Part shown: positions 1 through 9,222 of the stretch, in pieces | How the letters are laid out: every line of letters starts with the position of its first letter | Position numbering within the stretch: the first letter of the stretch is position 1 | Assembly: GCA_949292425.1 (NCBI GenBank) | Contig: CASEZK010000028.1 | Location: 1 to 58,126, forward strand | Direction: 5' to 3' | DNA length: 58,126 bases | Source of the DNA: an uncultured Oscillospiraceae bacterium | GTDB taxonomy: Bacteria; Bacillota; Clostridia; Oscillospirales; Acutalibacteraceae | The notes under the pieces: generated by a model | The model's input: only the letters and a program-made list of their open reading frames with translations | Databases searched by the model: none | Told to the model about the DNA's origin: nothing | Made by a program: the position numbers and the translations under genes

Positions 1-108
1 AAAAAATTAAAACTTTTAAACTTTTATTGAAACCAGTTTGAAAAATTCTGTTGTATAAAAAACAGTCGGCATATATTGCCGGCTTATCATTTTCTAAGGA
101 GTGGTTAA

Positions 109-402
109 ATGGACTCAATAAGCGAATTTTTAACTTGGGAAGAGTTAGCTACATTTTCCGGTAGTGTAGCCATTGTAGGCATAATAGTCCAATTTACTAA
201 AAAACTATTTGATAAAATCGTAAAAATACCAACTAAGTTCTACACTTATATAATATCGGTTATTATTTTAGTTCTAACCGACTACTTTACAGGGAAATTT
301 TCTATGTCTTATATAACTTTAGACTTATTTGATGCTGTCTTAGTTTCCTTAGCAGCCAATGGAACATATCATCTGTTCTCAGATACCAACAAGAAAATTT
401 AG
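109..402 (+). CDS. Small holin-like membrane protein
   Basis: 97 residues with two or three hydrophobic stretches (about 18-28, 42-58 and 72-85) separated by a lysine-rich loop, the general build of phage holins and other small inner-membrane proteins. I do not recognise a specific family. The ATG follows a good AAGGAG site. A short hairpin (GTCGGC/GCCGGC, positions 65-83) lies just upstream and may end a transcript entering from the left or shape this leader. No lysin or other phage gene is next to it, so a lysis role is only a guess. It converges on the DUF4363 gene, whose stop codon is immediately adjacent. Confidence 0.6.
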   Translation: MDSISEFLTWEELATFSGSVAIVGIIVQFTKKLFDKIVKIPTKFYTYIISVIILVLTDYFTGKFSMSYITLDLFDAVLVSLAANGTYHLFSDTNKKI

Positions 403-783
403 TTAAAGAATATTCCCTAGAAGCGGCATTTCCGTTGAATTTAAATCTTCAAGGCGGCTTATCGTTTTTTGAAGCTCAACGGAAAAATCTCCAAATTCAT
501 CATTTTCTAAGTTTACTTTCATTGCCTCCAAACTGGTTTCAATCTCCTTTAAAGGTTCATGATCTATAAAAGTAGAAAAAAGAGCGTGCTTATCCTTCCA
601 ACTTTCAACTAAATAATTATTTTTTTCTATTGCGGCATCTATTTCATTGTCATTATAAAGTTCTTTAATTTGGTATATCTCAGAAGAAAAATACTCTGTC
701 GTTGTTTTCAAAGTAAAGTGTTCCCAAACACAAAAAACTACAGCCAACACCAGTAACGAGATAGATGCAATTAAACGCTTCAA
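403..783 (-). CDS. DUF4363 family protein
   Basis: 126 residues: an N-terminal membrane anchor (about 5-22) followed by a helical extracytoplasmic part rich in Glu and Asn. It matches the small DUF4363 proteins that commonly follow a DUF421 gene in Clostridia. The start is TTG behind an AGAGGTG-type site that overlaps the end of the DUF421 gene, so the two are very likely translated from one transcript. Function unknown; the pairing suggests a partner of the DUF421 membrane protein. Confidence 0.75.
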   Translation of the reverse strand: MKRLIASISLLVLAVVFCVWEHFTLKTTTEYFSSEIYQIKELYNDNEIDAAIEKNNYLVESWKDKHALFSTFIDHEPLKEIETSLEAMKVNLENDEFGDFSVELQKTISRLEDLNSTEMPLLGNIL

Positions 784-786
784 CCT

Positions 787-1458
787 CTACACCTCTCTTT
801 TTATTATATTAAAGTCTTTGTTTTTATTTGCCGTCATAATAAAAACATCTTCAATATCAGTATTTTGCTTTGCTAAGGTGTCTCTCACCCACTTTTCGCT
901 CAAATTACATAGCTTTAAGCAAAATGGCGATAATTTTCCATCTCTTACAACCACTGTTTCTATTCCACTGTCTTCCATTTGAACGTTAAGCATACTAGCA
1001 TCGACTTGCTGTTTTTGCGGTTTTTTCACTACACTCAATTTCCCGTTCGTTTCAACTATAGCGTAAGATACATCAGAAATGCTAGCTACCTCAAGCTGTC
1101 TCAGTTCTTCTTCAAGGTCTTCTATCCCTATTCTAAGTTCTTTCATCTTCTTTTGATCTAATTTTCCGTCATTGATCAAAACAGCAGGTTTTCCGCATAT
1201 AAATCTTCTAAAGCCTGAACTTTTAAGCATAAATGTAGATATTAATATTTCGCACGCAATAAGTACGATTATGGGTATAACTCCGGTAGCTATAGGAAGT
1301 GCAGCATTTTGCATTGGTATGGCCGCTATGTCAGACATCAATAGCGTAACTACAAGCTCTGAAGTTTGCAGCTCACTGATTTGTCTTTTGCCCATGAGTC
1401 TTACCGCTAAAATAATCACTATATATAGAATTATCGTTCTTATAAAAGAAATCGCCAT
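787..1458 (-). CDS. DUF421 (YetF-like) membrane protein
   Basis: 223 residues. Three N-terminal membrane helices (roughly 4-20, 35-50, 58-78) are followed by the soluble YetF-type domain with the characteristic GKPAVLINDGK stretch and the later ETNGKLSVV segment. Members occur in many spore formers; their biochemical role is not settled. Length fits the family. GGTGA precedes the ATG at a normal distance. It forms a two-gene unit with the DUF4363 gene downstream on the same strand. Confidence 0.85.
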   Translation of the reverse strand: MAISFIRTIILYIVIILAVRLMGKRQISELQTSELVVTLLMSDIAAIPMQNAALPIATGVIPIIVLIACEILISTFMLKSSGFRRFICGKPAVLINDGKLDQKKMKELRIGIEDLEEELRQLEVASISDVSYAIVETNGKLSVVKKPQKQQVDASMLNVQMEDSGIETVVVRDGKLSPFCLKLCNLSEKWVRDTLAKQNTDIEDVFIMTANKNKDFNIIKREV

Positions 1459-1532
1459 AATATCACCCAGAAATATTCTTGCCAGTAAATTTAAATTTTA
1501 TTCACTTCTCCATTTAAAGGCAAAATCTTTTG

Positions 1533-2162
1533 TCACAATATGCTTGGCTGAATCTTTCCTGAAATCGGTGAACCTTCAAAACAAAAGACCATATTGCAAA
1601 GTGAAGATATTTCACTTAAATCATGAGTTATAAATAAAGCTGTTTTATTTATCAACTCATCTTTCAATATTTCTATGGTGCTAAATTTGCTTTTTTCATC
1701 TAATCCTTTAAATGGCTCATCAAATAAAAAAATATCTCCATTAAAGGCTAAAGCTCTTGCTATACTGAGCTTCTGTTGCATTCCTCCGCTCAATTCACAT
1801 GGCATTTTATTTTTATATTCGAGTAAATTAAACTTATCTAGATAAAGGTCTGCCAATTCCTGTTTTTCTTTTTTATTAGCATTTTTCATCACAACTGTTA
1901 AGTTTTCAGCAACACTTAGCCATTTAATAAGTCTAGTATCTTGAAAAGCATATGATATTTTTTTATTTTCTAAACCCAGAATAGTTCCTTTATCAAATTT
2001 TTCAAGATTCACAATAATATTAAATATTGTACTTTTCCCTATTCCTGACTTACCAAACAAACACACTTTTTCACTTGTCGGTATAGTTAAAGAAAAATCG
2101 CTTAAAATTTCCTTATTACCGAAGCTTTTATAAATATTTTTTAATTCTATAATATGTATCAC
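1533..2162 (-). CDS. ABC importer ATP-binding protein (SsuB/TauB-like)
   Basis: 209 residues. Shows Walker A GKSGIGKST, signature LSGGMQQKLSIARAL, Walker B IFLFDEPFKGLD and switch histidine in ITHDLSE. It is the nucleotide-binding subunit of an importer of the nitrate/sulfonate/taurine (also ThiZ) class, energising the permease encoded directly upstream (adjacent, no gap). Slightly short for the family, ending soon after the H-loop. The substrate cannot be told from this subunit. Confidence 0.88.
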   Translation of the reverse strand: MIHIIELKNIYKSFGNKEILSDFSLTIPTSEKVCLFGKSGIGKSTIFNIIVNLEKFDKGTILGLENKKISYAFQDTRLIKWLSVAENLTVVMKNANKKEKQELADLYLDKFNLLEYKNKMPCELSGGMQQKLSIARALAFNGDIFLFDEPFKGLDEKSKFSTIEILKDELINKTALFITHDLSEISSLCNMVFCFEGSPISGKIQPSIL

Positions 2163-2936
2163 TCACTTTACATTTTTGTACTTCACAGCGTTATGGCTAA
2201 GCAGACTCGTTACAACTTTTTCAAGCAATATGCTTAAAACTATAATTACTAATGTCCATGAAAATAAATTTAAAGTATCTAAGTAAATTTTTGAATCATA
2301 AATTTGTGCCCCCATGGATATTTTTGTATTTGCAATTACTTCCGCCGCTACACCGGCCTTCCACGCAAAGCCCAGCCCTGTTGCCACGGCTGAATTAAAA
2401 TAAGGCAACAGAGATGGAATATAAATTTTTGTAAGTTTAGTCATTTTAGAAAAACAAAAAACTCGCGACAGATCTATTAAGTCACCGTCCACACTGTTTA
2501 TTCCCTCAAGTATGTTGCCATAAATAATAGGAACAACCATTAAGAATGATATCAAAGTTGGCAGATAAAATGACTTTAAAAACACTAAAGCCAAAACCAC
2601 AAATGAAGCTACCGGTGTGGACTTTACAGTCGTTATAACTGGACTTATAAAAAGTTTAAAATATTTAAACTTAAACGAAAAAAACGCCAAAACAATTCCA
2701 ACTGCCACCGCAAAAATAAATCCACACATTATTCTGCACATAGACAGTAATATTATTTGCCAAAACTCAGCCTCTCTAGCAAGTTCACTAAGCCTTAACA
2801 AAACTGCGGTCGGTGATACTATTAAAATTTCTTGGTTCACCATAATATACAACAGATGCCAGATTAAAACCCAAAATGTAATTGCCAATATTCCTTGAAA
2901 GAATTTTTTTCTATTCTTTATAATAGAAGTCTTCAT
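2163..2936 (-). CDS. ABC importer permease (SsuC/TauC-like)
   Basis: 257 residues with about six membrane helices and an EAA-type loop (around 165-185, GINSVDGDLIDLSRVF) that would contact the ATPase. Belongs to the BPD transporter inner-membrane family, SsuC/ThiX branch. A good GGAGG site precedes the ATG, which lies inside the end of the binding-protein gene (26-base overlap), indicating translational coupling. Acts in the cytoplasmic membrane as a homodimer with the neighbouring ATPase. Confidence 0.88.
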   Translation of the reverse strand: MKTSIIKNRKKFFQGILAITFWVLIWHLLYIMVNQEILIVSPTAVLLRLSELAREAEFWQIILLSMCRIMCGFIFAVAVGIVLAFFSFKFKYFKLFISPVITTVKSTPVASFVVLALVFLKSFYLPTLISFLMVVPIIYGNILEGINSVDGDLIDLSRVFCFSKMTKLTKIYIPSLLPYFNSAVATGLGFAWKAGVAAEVIANTKISMGAQIYDSKIYLDTLNLFSWTLVIIVLSILLEKVVTSLLSHNAVKYKNVK

Positions 2937-3909
2937 CCGGGATTTTACCTCCTACAGACTTAGATTCAAAATCGTAGAGTATCTTCAGAAAGTTTTCCGT
3001 TTTCTGCTGCATTTCGTTTCCACTTATGAAAACAACATTGCATTTCGGCAAAGCTTTTATGGCTATTTCTTTTTGCATTATACCAAATTTGTCAGCTAAT
3101 TCCGCTGCCTTCTCTGTATTTTCATTTACATACTCCACAGACTTTTGATAGCTTTTTAGGAATTTATCAAAATCTTCCTTTTTATTTTTTAGAAAATCTT
3201 TCCTAACCACTATGGACCCCATAGTTAAAACACTGTCATCCGTTATTTTGTTCCATTCGTCCGTTAAGTCTAGCGACACCATTATTTTTGAATTTTTAGT
3301 CAGTACTTGACTTACAAACGGTTCTGGCAAAACTGCTATACTTACATTTTCAGAAATAACCTGTGCTGCAAGTTCACTGTGTTCTGATTTATATTCTAAA
3401 TTTACATCTTTTCCGGGAGTTAATCCATTCTTTTTTAAAATATATTTCAACACAAAATCTGGCGTGGCACCTTGTCCTGAAACAAATACGGTTTTTCCCG
3501 CTAAATCTTTTATGCTGCCAATGGATTTATCGTTTGTCACTAAATATAACACCCCCAACGTATTTATTGCCGCTATATTTACATTTTTTGAAGTTTTATT
3601 ATACAAAACCGACGCCATGTTAGTAGGTATCATAGCTACATCCGCGTCTTTGTTGGCTATTTTAGCTACAGCTTCGGAAGGGTCCCCCACCACCGAGATA
3701 TTGTAAATAGCCTCAGTTGCTCCATTTTCAGAATCTTCACACAGTTTTACACTACCGAGCGCTGTTGGGCCTTTAAGTGCTACTACATTTATTTTTGCCT
3801 TTTCTTTTTCTTCCGTGTTTTCGCTTTTCTTACCACATGCTACCAAGCTTAACAACAAAAACAAAGTCAAAAACACCGCTAAATATTTATTGCAAACCTT
3901 AAATTTCAT
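2911..3909 (-). CDS. ABC importer substrate-binding lipoprotein
   Basis: About 332 residues from the ATG at 3909. Lipoprotein signal peptide with lipobox LLSLVACG, then an NMT1/THI5/SsuA-type binding domain. An upstream in-frame ATG at 3942 exists but lies inside the hairpin at 3941-3976, and only the 3909 start has a G-rich site (GGGGG) at proper distance, so I take the shorter form. First gene of the three-gene importer. No riboswitch is visible upstream, so thiamine precursor, sulfonate and other small anions remain possible ligands. Confidence 0.85.
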   Translation of the reverse strand: MKFKVCNKYLAVFLTLFLLLSLVACGKKSENTEEKEKAKINVVALKGPTALGSVKLCEDSENGATEAIYNISVVGDPSEAVAKIANKDADVAMIPTNMASVLYNKTSKNVNIAAINTLGVLYLVTNDKSIGSIKDLAGKTVFVSGQGATPDFVLKYILKKNGLTPGKDVNLEYKSEHSELAAQVISENVSIAVLPEPFVSQVLTKNSKIMVSLDLTDEWNKITDDSVLTMGSIVVRKDFLKNKKEDFDKFLKSYQKSVEYVNENTEKAAELADKFGIMQKEIAIKALPKCNVVFISGNEMQQKTENFLKILYDFESKSVGGKIPDEDFYYKE

Positions 3910-3940
3910 AGTTTGTTGCCCCCAATTAAATTTTATACAC

Positions 3941-3976
3941 ATAAACCGCCTATGAGTTATTACATAGACGGTTTAT
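3941..3976. terminator. Intergenic hairpin between CD1247 gene and ABC importer
   Basis: 14-bp inverted repeat (arms 3941-3954 and 3963-3976) with a single C-A mismatch and an 8-base loop. It follows the end of the CD1247 gene on the minus strand and precedes the importer. There is no clear T-run on the minus side, so it may only attenuate or protect an RNA end. Confidence 0.5.
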
Positions 3977-3999
3977 ATTATTTTTAATTAATTGTTAAA

Positions 4000-4422
4000 T
4001 TATTCATCTTTACATTCGCAGTTTTCGCCACATGCGCATTCTGTTTCATCGCATAAATCATCAAAATCAAACTCTAACTTCTCTCCACAATTTGGACATT
4101 CCATCTCACCATCGTCCAAAACGTCTTCAGACAAGCAAACTGTCTCCCCGCAAGTTGGGCAAGTTACTTCATAAAATAAATCATCTTCATCGCAATCATC
4201 AAAACCGTAATAGTCTTCCTCAAGAGCACCTAAATCCTCATCAACTTCATCAAGCTGCTCTACAAACTCATCTAAACCATCTTCAATGTCAGAAATTTCA
4301 AGTGTAACATCGTCCAATAAATCAATCATAGCCTTAATAACTTTAACTTCCGGTTTAGAATCGTCCAAATCCAGCCCCTCTAAAAGTCCCTTAATATAAG
4401 CTACTTTCTCTGTAATATTCAT
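4000..4422 (-). CDS. CD1247-type acidic zinc-ribbon protein
   Basis: 140 residues. The N-terminal half (1-60) is helical and very acidic, matching the CD1247 N-terminal domain seen in Clostridia. The middle holds a zinc ribbon (CPTCGE at about 89 and CPNCGE about 20 residues later). The last 20 residues add five more cysteines among acidic residues, which is unusual and could bind another metal. In related genomes this gene sits beside efp and spoIIIAA; here efp is two genes upstream but spoIIIA is 35 kb away. Function unknown. Confidence 0.8.
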   Translation of the reverse strand: MNITEKVAYIKGLLEGLDLDDSKPEVKVIKAMIDLLDDVTLEISDIEDGLDEFVEQLDEVDEDLGALEEDYYGFDDCDEDDLFYEVTCPTCGETVCLSEDVLDDGEMECPNCGEKLEFDFDDLCDETECACGENCECKDE

Positions 4423-4441
4423 AACTGTGTACCTCCTACAA

Positions 4442-4699
4442 TTAATATTTCTTACTTACAGTTTCTATATTCTGTAATTCAAATCTAAATTTTTGTTTTG
4501 CATCTGGATATTTTTCTTTATCGACTCTCGAACAAAACATATCGTACGGTCTTATGTATAAACCGTCGTCTCCATACAGCATCCGATAAATCACATACTT
4601 TTCACCAGTTTCGCTATGTATAGCTACATCCTCTAACAAGTAATAGTTACCCTTAAAGTGCTTATAAACGCCTTTTATCTTAACATTTTGCTTGCACAT
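4442..4699 (-). CDS. DUF1653 domain protein
   Basis: 85 residues forming one compact DUF1653 domain: a GVYKHFKGNYY opening, then YVIYRMLYGDDGLYIRP and a terminal RFE. Such proteins occur alone or fused to other domains; their role is not established. Lies between efp and the CD1247 gene, abutting efp (stop and start adjacent), so it is co-transcribed with efp from the promoter at 5287-5316. Confidence 0.85.
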   Translation of the reverse strand: MCKQNVKIKGVYKHFKGNYYLLEDVAIHSETGEKYVIYRMLYGDDGLYIRPYDMFCSRVDKEKYPDAKQKFRFELQNIETVSKKY

Positions 4700-5257
4700 T
4701 TAAGCTCTCTCCATATATTCCCCAGTTCTTGTGTCTATCCTTATCATTTCCCCTTGATCTATGAAAAGCGGAACCCTAATTTCAGCTCCAGTTTCAAGTT
4801 TTGCAGGCTTCGTAACGTTTGTAGCGGTGTCACCTCTAAAGCCGGGGTCTGTTTCTGTAACTTCCAACTCTACAAAGAAAGGCGGCTCTACACCAAATAC
4901 ATTTCCTTTATAAGATAAAACTTTACAAATCATGTTTTCCTTTACAAACTTAAAATTATCTCCTAAAACACTTTTGTTTATGGGCAGTTGTTCATAGCTC
5001 TCCATATCCATAAAATAATATAGGTTACCGTCATTATACAAATACTGCATATCTCGACGTTCCACAAATGCCGGTGGATACTTATCGTTTGGGTTAAATG
5101 TCCTTTCAACTACCGATCCTGTTATTACATTTTTTATTTTTGCTCTAACAAAAGCTGCACCTTTTCCTGGTTTTACATGTTGAAATTCTATTATGCAGTA
5201 TACATTGCCATCCATTTCAAAAGTAATTCCATTACGGAAATCCCCTGCAGATATCAT
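4700..5257 (-). CDS. efp: Elongation factor P
   Basis: 185 residues, normal EF-P length, starting [13 protein letters not shown]. The loop [15 protein letters not shown] contains the lysine that reaches the ribosomal P site. EF-P relieves stalling at polyproline stretches. The ORF extends to 5287 but the ATG at 5257 has a strong GGAGG site and matches family starts. No EpmA/EarP-type modification enzyme is nearby. Heads the efp-DUF1653-CD1247 unit. Confidence 0.96.
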   Translation of the reverse strand: MISAGDFRNGITFEMDGNVYCIIEFQHVKPGKGAAFVRAKIKNVITGSVVERTFNPNDKYPPAFVERRDMQYLYNDGNLYYFMDMESYEQLPINKSVLGDNFKFVKENMICKVLSYKGNVFGVEPPFFVELEVTETDPGFRGDTATNVTKPAKLETGAEIRVPLFIDQGEMIRIDTRTGEYMERA

Positions 5258-5286
5258 AGTTTTTCCTCCAATTTTCTCATCGTTCA

Positions 5287-5316
5287 AGTATATCCTGTCA
5301 TACTGGTTTAAGTAAA
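5287..5316 (-). promoter_or_regulatory. Sigma-A type promoter for efp
   Basis: On the minus strand TTTACT (5311-5316) and TATACT (5287-5292) are separated by 18 bases, about 30 bases upstream of the efp start. Confidence 0.6.
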
Positions 5317-5375
5317 AACCTACTCTAATATAAGTATTTTAAACTAAAGTAGAAAATTTTTCAAGTATTATTTTC

Positions 5376-6470
5376 TTAAAGAATTATTAAGTCTTTTGAT
5401 AGTTTTGTAAAGTTATAGTACCCATTTTGCTCTATCTTTAGCATATCTTCTATCCTTACACCAAATTTATTTTCAATATAAATACCTGGTTCTATTGTTA
5501 TTACCATGTCTTTCGACAATACCGCATCGCTCTTTTTAGAAACAACTGGGGGTTCGTGAATATCTATACCCACACCATGCCCTAAAGCATGGCCAAATTT
5601 TCCTTCAAAGCCTTGACTATATATGTAGTCACGAGCCAAGCTATCCAAACGTGCACAGCTTATTCCAGCTTTTACTTCAGCTTCAGCTATCTTTTGGGCT
5701 TTTTTTACCGTTTCATAAACTTGCCTTTGCTCATCTGTAACTTTCCCCAGAGCAACAGTCCTAGTCATGTCGCTGCAGTACCCTTCAAATACCGCACCCA
5801 TGTCAAGTGTTATAAAGTCACCGATTTCAACTTTTTTATCTGTTGGTAATCCATGAGGCAAAGAAGAATTTTTCCCACTTAAAACTATCGTATCAAACGA
5901 AGTGCTCTTAGCGCCATTTTTCTTCATAAAATATTCTATTTCAGCTGCAATTTCTTTTTCAGATATACCCCGTTTTATCTTAGTTAAAATATAATTAAAT
6001 GTAAACTCCGAAATTTCTTGTGCCGTTGCAATTTTTTTTATTTCACTCTCATTTTTTACACATCTTAATTCTTCTATAGTTTCGCTTAATGTACCGTTAA
6101 AAACCAAGTTTATATTCAAACTACCGAGCGCACTTTTTAAAGAGTTAAGCTTAAACAAAGTAATGTCTTTACTTTCAAGGTAAAGATTTTTAATGGAAAG
6201 CTTATTTATCAAGTCTCCCAGTGCCTCAACAAAAAAGCCTTCAACTAAAATAACATCAATACCTCTAGTTTGCTTGCATGCTAATTCATAATAACGAAAA
6301 TCTACTAAAAAATATACTTTCTTTTTTGTAATTAAAACCAATCCATCGGAAGTAAACAGTCCAGAAAAATAAAACCTACTATTTATAGAAGTAATCAGAA
6401 ACGCATCATGCTCTTTAAAATTAATTTTACTTTCTATCTTTTCCAAAAATGCTTCAAATCTGTCAATCAT
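5376..6470 (-). CDS. pepP: Xaa-Pro aminopeptidase (M24B)
   Basis: About 364 residues. N-terminal creatinase-like domain (1-125), then the pita-bread metallopeptidase domain with metal ligands in TLDMGAVFEGYCSDMTRTV, the histidine motif GHALGHGVGIDIHEPP and ITIEPGIYI...GVRIED. Cleaves N-terminal residues before proline, using two divalent metal ions. Starts could be GTG at 6479 or ATG at 6470; the latter has better spacing to GAGTG. It directly follows fbp. The pepP-efp pairing is common in Bacillota. Confidence 0.92.
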   Translation of the reverse strand: MIDRFEAFLEKIESKINFKEHDAFLITSINSRFYFSGLFTSDGLVLITKKKVYFLVDFRYYELACKQTRGIDVILVEGFFVEALGDLINKLSIKNLYLESKDITLFKLNSLKSALGSLNINLVFNGTLSETIEELRCVKNESEIKKIATAQEISEFTFNYILTKIKRGISEKEIAAEIEYFMKKNGAKSTSFDTIVLSGKNSSLPHGLPTDKKVEIGDFITLDMGAVFEGYCSDMTRTVALGKVTDEQRQVYETVKKAQKIAEAEVKAGISCARLDSLARDYIYSQGFEGKFGHALGHGVGIDIHEPPVVSKKSDAVLSKDMVITIEPGIYIENKFGVRIEDMLKIEQNGYYNFTKLSKDLIIL

Positions 6471-6490
6471 AAAAATCACTCACATCAATA

Positions 6491-8482
6491 TTAGCTTTTC
6501 AGCGTTTCTTTTATAGTGCCCAGCCTATATGCCGCAAGTAAAACCTCTAAATCTTTAATCGTTGATAAAAGTTGCTTGCCTACATCGGTCTCTCCAACTG
6601 TTATTCTTTCCTTCACCCGTTCGGACACTACAGACGTAGAATATATATCAGTATTTTCCTTTATAGCTTTTTTTGTACCTTCAAAAGGTTCATGAGAGCA
6701 CAATCTCATTCCAAAAGAGTTATAGATCAAAGTATAGCCTGCGATACCTGTAGTCGTCTGGTATGCTCTGCAAAAGCCTCCATCTATAACGATCAATCTA
6801 CCATTAGCCCTTACAGGTTTTTCTCCATCCTTGCACCTTACAGGTACGTGCCCATTTATTATGTGGGAATACTCTTTATTTATGCCAAAAGCTTTGAGCA
6901 AAGAAACACATACTTTTTCACGCTTAGACAAAGTATAATATGCATTTTTTTCTTCATGCCAAAATTCTTTGTCTTTTATTAAAAGCCTCTCGAAGGTTGT
7001 CATTTTGTCTTTACCAAAAAGTGGTGAGTTTTTACCGCACCACAAAAACCACAAAAGGTCTTTCCCAAATTCTTTTTCCTCGGAACTTTCCTCCGCAAAA
7101 TAAGCATCTCTTGCCACGGATTCTGCATAGTCCAGGAAATCCTGTCCGCTTAATTTCTTCCCACCGATTTTAAATTCTATCATTGTCCCGTCCGGGTTCA
7201 GCGGCACACACCCATGGAGCAACAAGTTTTTATTGTAAATCCTATAAAGATTACCCTTATCATATAAAAACTTTATGTGTTTCTGAAGCTTATCACTATG
7301 TAAAAACGCTGAACGCAATTGCCCAATTAAACGTTCTTCTTCCTTACTCAGCTTGTAAGGGTTATTTTTATCAACAGTAGGAAAATCTATATCTTCAATA
7401 TTGCATATTTTACCATTTATATTTACCGTTTTTTCTTTGTAATTAATCTTATCAAGCAACAACCTTGAATCCATTGCAAATAAGGGATTTCTTTTTATTA
7501 TTTGTCCCTCTAGTTTAAACCTCATAACTGCAATAGCTTTGTGCATTCTTGCAGCATTTATGAGTTCTTTTTCCGTACAGTTCTGGTAAATAAAATTAGT
7601 ATTTCTCGGCATAAAGCATTTTATGTCTGCATCTTTATAAGTCTCTTCCGCAAAGAGCGCGAGTGGCCTTAAGTTTATGCCGTACCCTTCCTCCAAAAAC
7701 TCCAGGTTATTATACAAAATTGAATTATTCAATACAACCGCAATGCAAGCATCGCTACCACACGCTGCACCCATCCAAATTACATCATGGTTTCCCCACT
7801 GTATGTCTAAGCTATGGTGAGTCATTATCGAGTCTAATATCAAGTCCGGTCGAGGACCTCTATCAAATATATCCCCTAAAATATGTAAATGATCCACCAC
7901 GAGCTTCTTTATCGTGTCACAGATCGCTACTATAAAAGCATCTGCTCTATTAGTTTTTATTATTGTTAAGATTATGTTGCTGTAATAAAACGCCTTGTTG
8001 GGGTCGTGGTAGCTGTTGTGTAAAAGCTCATCTATAATATAAGCAAAATCTTCAGGCAAAGCTTTTCTCACTTTACTGCGCGTATATTTTGAAGCAACCA
8101 GCTTACAAACTTCCACAAGCCTATTCAAAGTAATCTTATACCATTCATTTGTATTTAGTTTTTCCTGCGCTATCTCCTGCAGCTTTTCTCTCGGATAATA
8201 TATCAGCGTAGAGAGTTTTGCCCTTTCTTCACCGGGAAGTATATTGCCATAAATCAAGTCCACTTTCTCCCTGATAGCTCCAGATGCATTATTCATAATA
8301 TGTTTAAAAGTCTCATATTCGCCATGCAAGTCCGAAATAAAATGTTCTGTGCCTTTTGGTAAGCTAGATATTGCTTGCAGGTTTATCAGTTCAGTAGAAG
8401 CAGATTGCACTGTTGGATATTTTTCAGCTAATAGTTCTAGTCTGCCAATATCATCTACAACTTTAGTTTTATTTTTGATCAT
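6491..8482 (-). CDS. fbp: Fructose-1,6-bisphosphatase, class III
   Basis: 663 residues, the length of the Firmicutes-specific class III enzyme. Contains the calcineurin-like metallophosphatase motifs FISDLHGEYETF, LGDIFDRGPRPD, QWGNHDVIWMG and the late INGHVPVR. Hydrolyses fructose 1,6-bisphosphate in gluconeogenesis, feeding hexose phosphates that the adjacent rfb cluster consumes. The ORF runs to 8533 but AAAGGAGG sits 8 bases before the ATG at 8482. No frameshift or missing motif. Confidence 0.96.
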   Translation of the reverse strand: MIKNKTKVVDDIGRLELLAEKYPTVQSASTELINLQAISSLPKGTEHFISDLHGEYETFKHIMNNASGAIREKVDLIYGNILPGEERAKLSTLIYYPREKLQEIAQEKLNTNEWYKITLNRLVEVCKLVASKYTRSKVRKALPEDFAYIIDELLHNSYHDPNKAFYYSNIILTIIKTNRADAFIVAICDTIKKLVVDHLHILGDIFDRGPRPDLILDSIMTHHSLDIQWGNHDVIWMGAACGSDACIAVVLNNSILYNNLEFLEEGYGINLRPLALFAEETYKDADIKCFMPRNTNFIYQNCTEKELINAARMHKAIAVMRFKLEGQIIKRNPLFAMDSRLLLDKINYKEKTVNINGKICNIEDIDFPTVDKNNPYKLSKEEERLIGQLRSAFLHSDKLQKHIKFLYDKGNLYRIYNKNLLLHGCVPLNPDGTMIEFKIGGKKLSGQDFLDYAESVARDAYFAEESSEEKEFGKDLLWFLWCGKNSPLFGKDKMTTFERLLIKDKEFWHEEKNAYYTLSKREKVCVSLLKAFGINKEYSHIINGHVPVRCKDGEKPVRANGRLIVIDGGFCRAYQTTTGIAGYTLIYNSFGMRLCSHEPFEGTKKAIKENTDIYSTSVVSERVKERITVGETDVGKQLLSTIKDLEVLLAAYRLGTIKETLKS

Positions 8483-8501
8483 TTCTTTGCCTCCTTTTCG
8501 A

Positions 8502-9209
8502 TTATAAATTTTTACTTCTTTTAAACAGTTCATTCAAAATTCTTGCTCGCCATTTTAGCATGGTAATAACATCTGCTCGTTTGCCTTTAGTAATGGTTTC
8601 ATCGTGCCGCCTGTAAAGCAATAAAGTTTTGTTTAAAAGCTCAACTTTGCCATATTTCTCAGCCATAAGACCTATCCATTGGTCATGCATGGGTATTTTT
8701 TCAGGAAATGGTAAAATTTTATTTTTCAAACTCGCCTTAAACGCCATACAGCAACCTATATACGAGTTTTTTATCGTATTGTTAAATAGTCCTTTTTTAC
8801 TATTTCTTTTTTCAAAAAAGCTCGGAAAAAGTACATTTAAGTTCTCATCTACAACTTTAGCGTCATGCAAAACCAAGTCAACGTCACTTTTTTTTTCAAA
8901 TATGCTCATGACTTCCGAAGCTTTATTTTCGCACCAAACATCATCTTGATCGCTTAAAAATATGTACTCATTCGAGCAGTTTACAATAGCATTTTCAAAA
9001 TTTTTTATTAATCCCTTGCTGGGTCCATTTACTAGTTTTATACGACTATCATTTCCTCTTAACCCATTTATTATATTCAGCGTATTGTCACAGCTGCCAT
9101 CATAAGAAATTACAAGTTCATCATCTTTAGAAAGTTGAGCTAATATAGAACATATTTGCTCCTTTACATATTTTTCTCCATTATAAACAGCCATTGCAAC
9201 TGAAATCAT
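8502..9209 (-). CDS. GT2 glycosyltransferase
   Basis: 235 residues of a GT-A fold: ISVAMAVYNGEKYV opening, nucleotide-sugar site with the acidic LSDQDDVW motif (about 88-95), and a conserved HDQW further on. Resembles rhamnosyltransferase-like GT2 enzymes of surface polysaccharide clusters. No membrane helices. Follows rfbC with a 13-base gap, so it likely uses the dTDP-L-rhamnose made by the cluster or adds a sugar next to rhamnose. Confidence 0.88.
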   Translation of the reverse strand: MISVAMAVYNGEKYVKEQICSILAQLSKDDELVISYDGSCDNTLNIINGLRGNDSRIKLVNGPSKGLIKNFENAIVNCSNEYIFLSDQDDVWCENKASEVMSIFEKKSDVDLVLHDAKVVDENLNVLFPSFFEKRNSKKGLFNNTIKNSYIGCCMAFKASLKNKILPFPEKIPMHDQWIGLMAEKYGKVELLNKTLLLYRRHDETITKGKRADVITMLKWRARILNELFKRSKNL

Positions 9210-9222
9210 ACTTTTTACCTCT

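Noticed and set aside
1..402. Prophage at the left edge based on the holin-like gene
   Set aside because: No lysin, tail or integrase gene is nearby; one small membrane protein is not enough.
3941..3976. Riboswitch upstream of the ABC importer
   Set aside because: It is a single hairpin with no conserved TPP or other aptamer motif.
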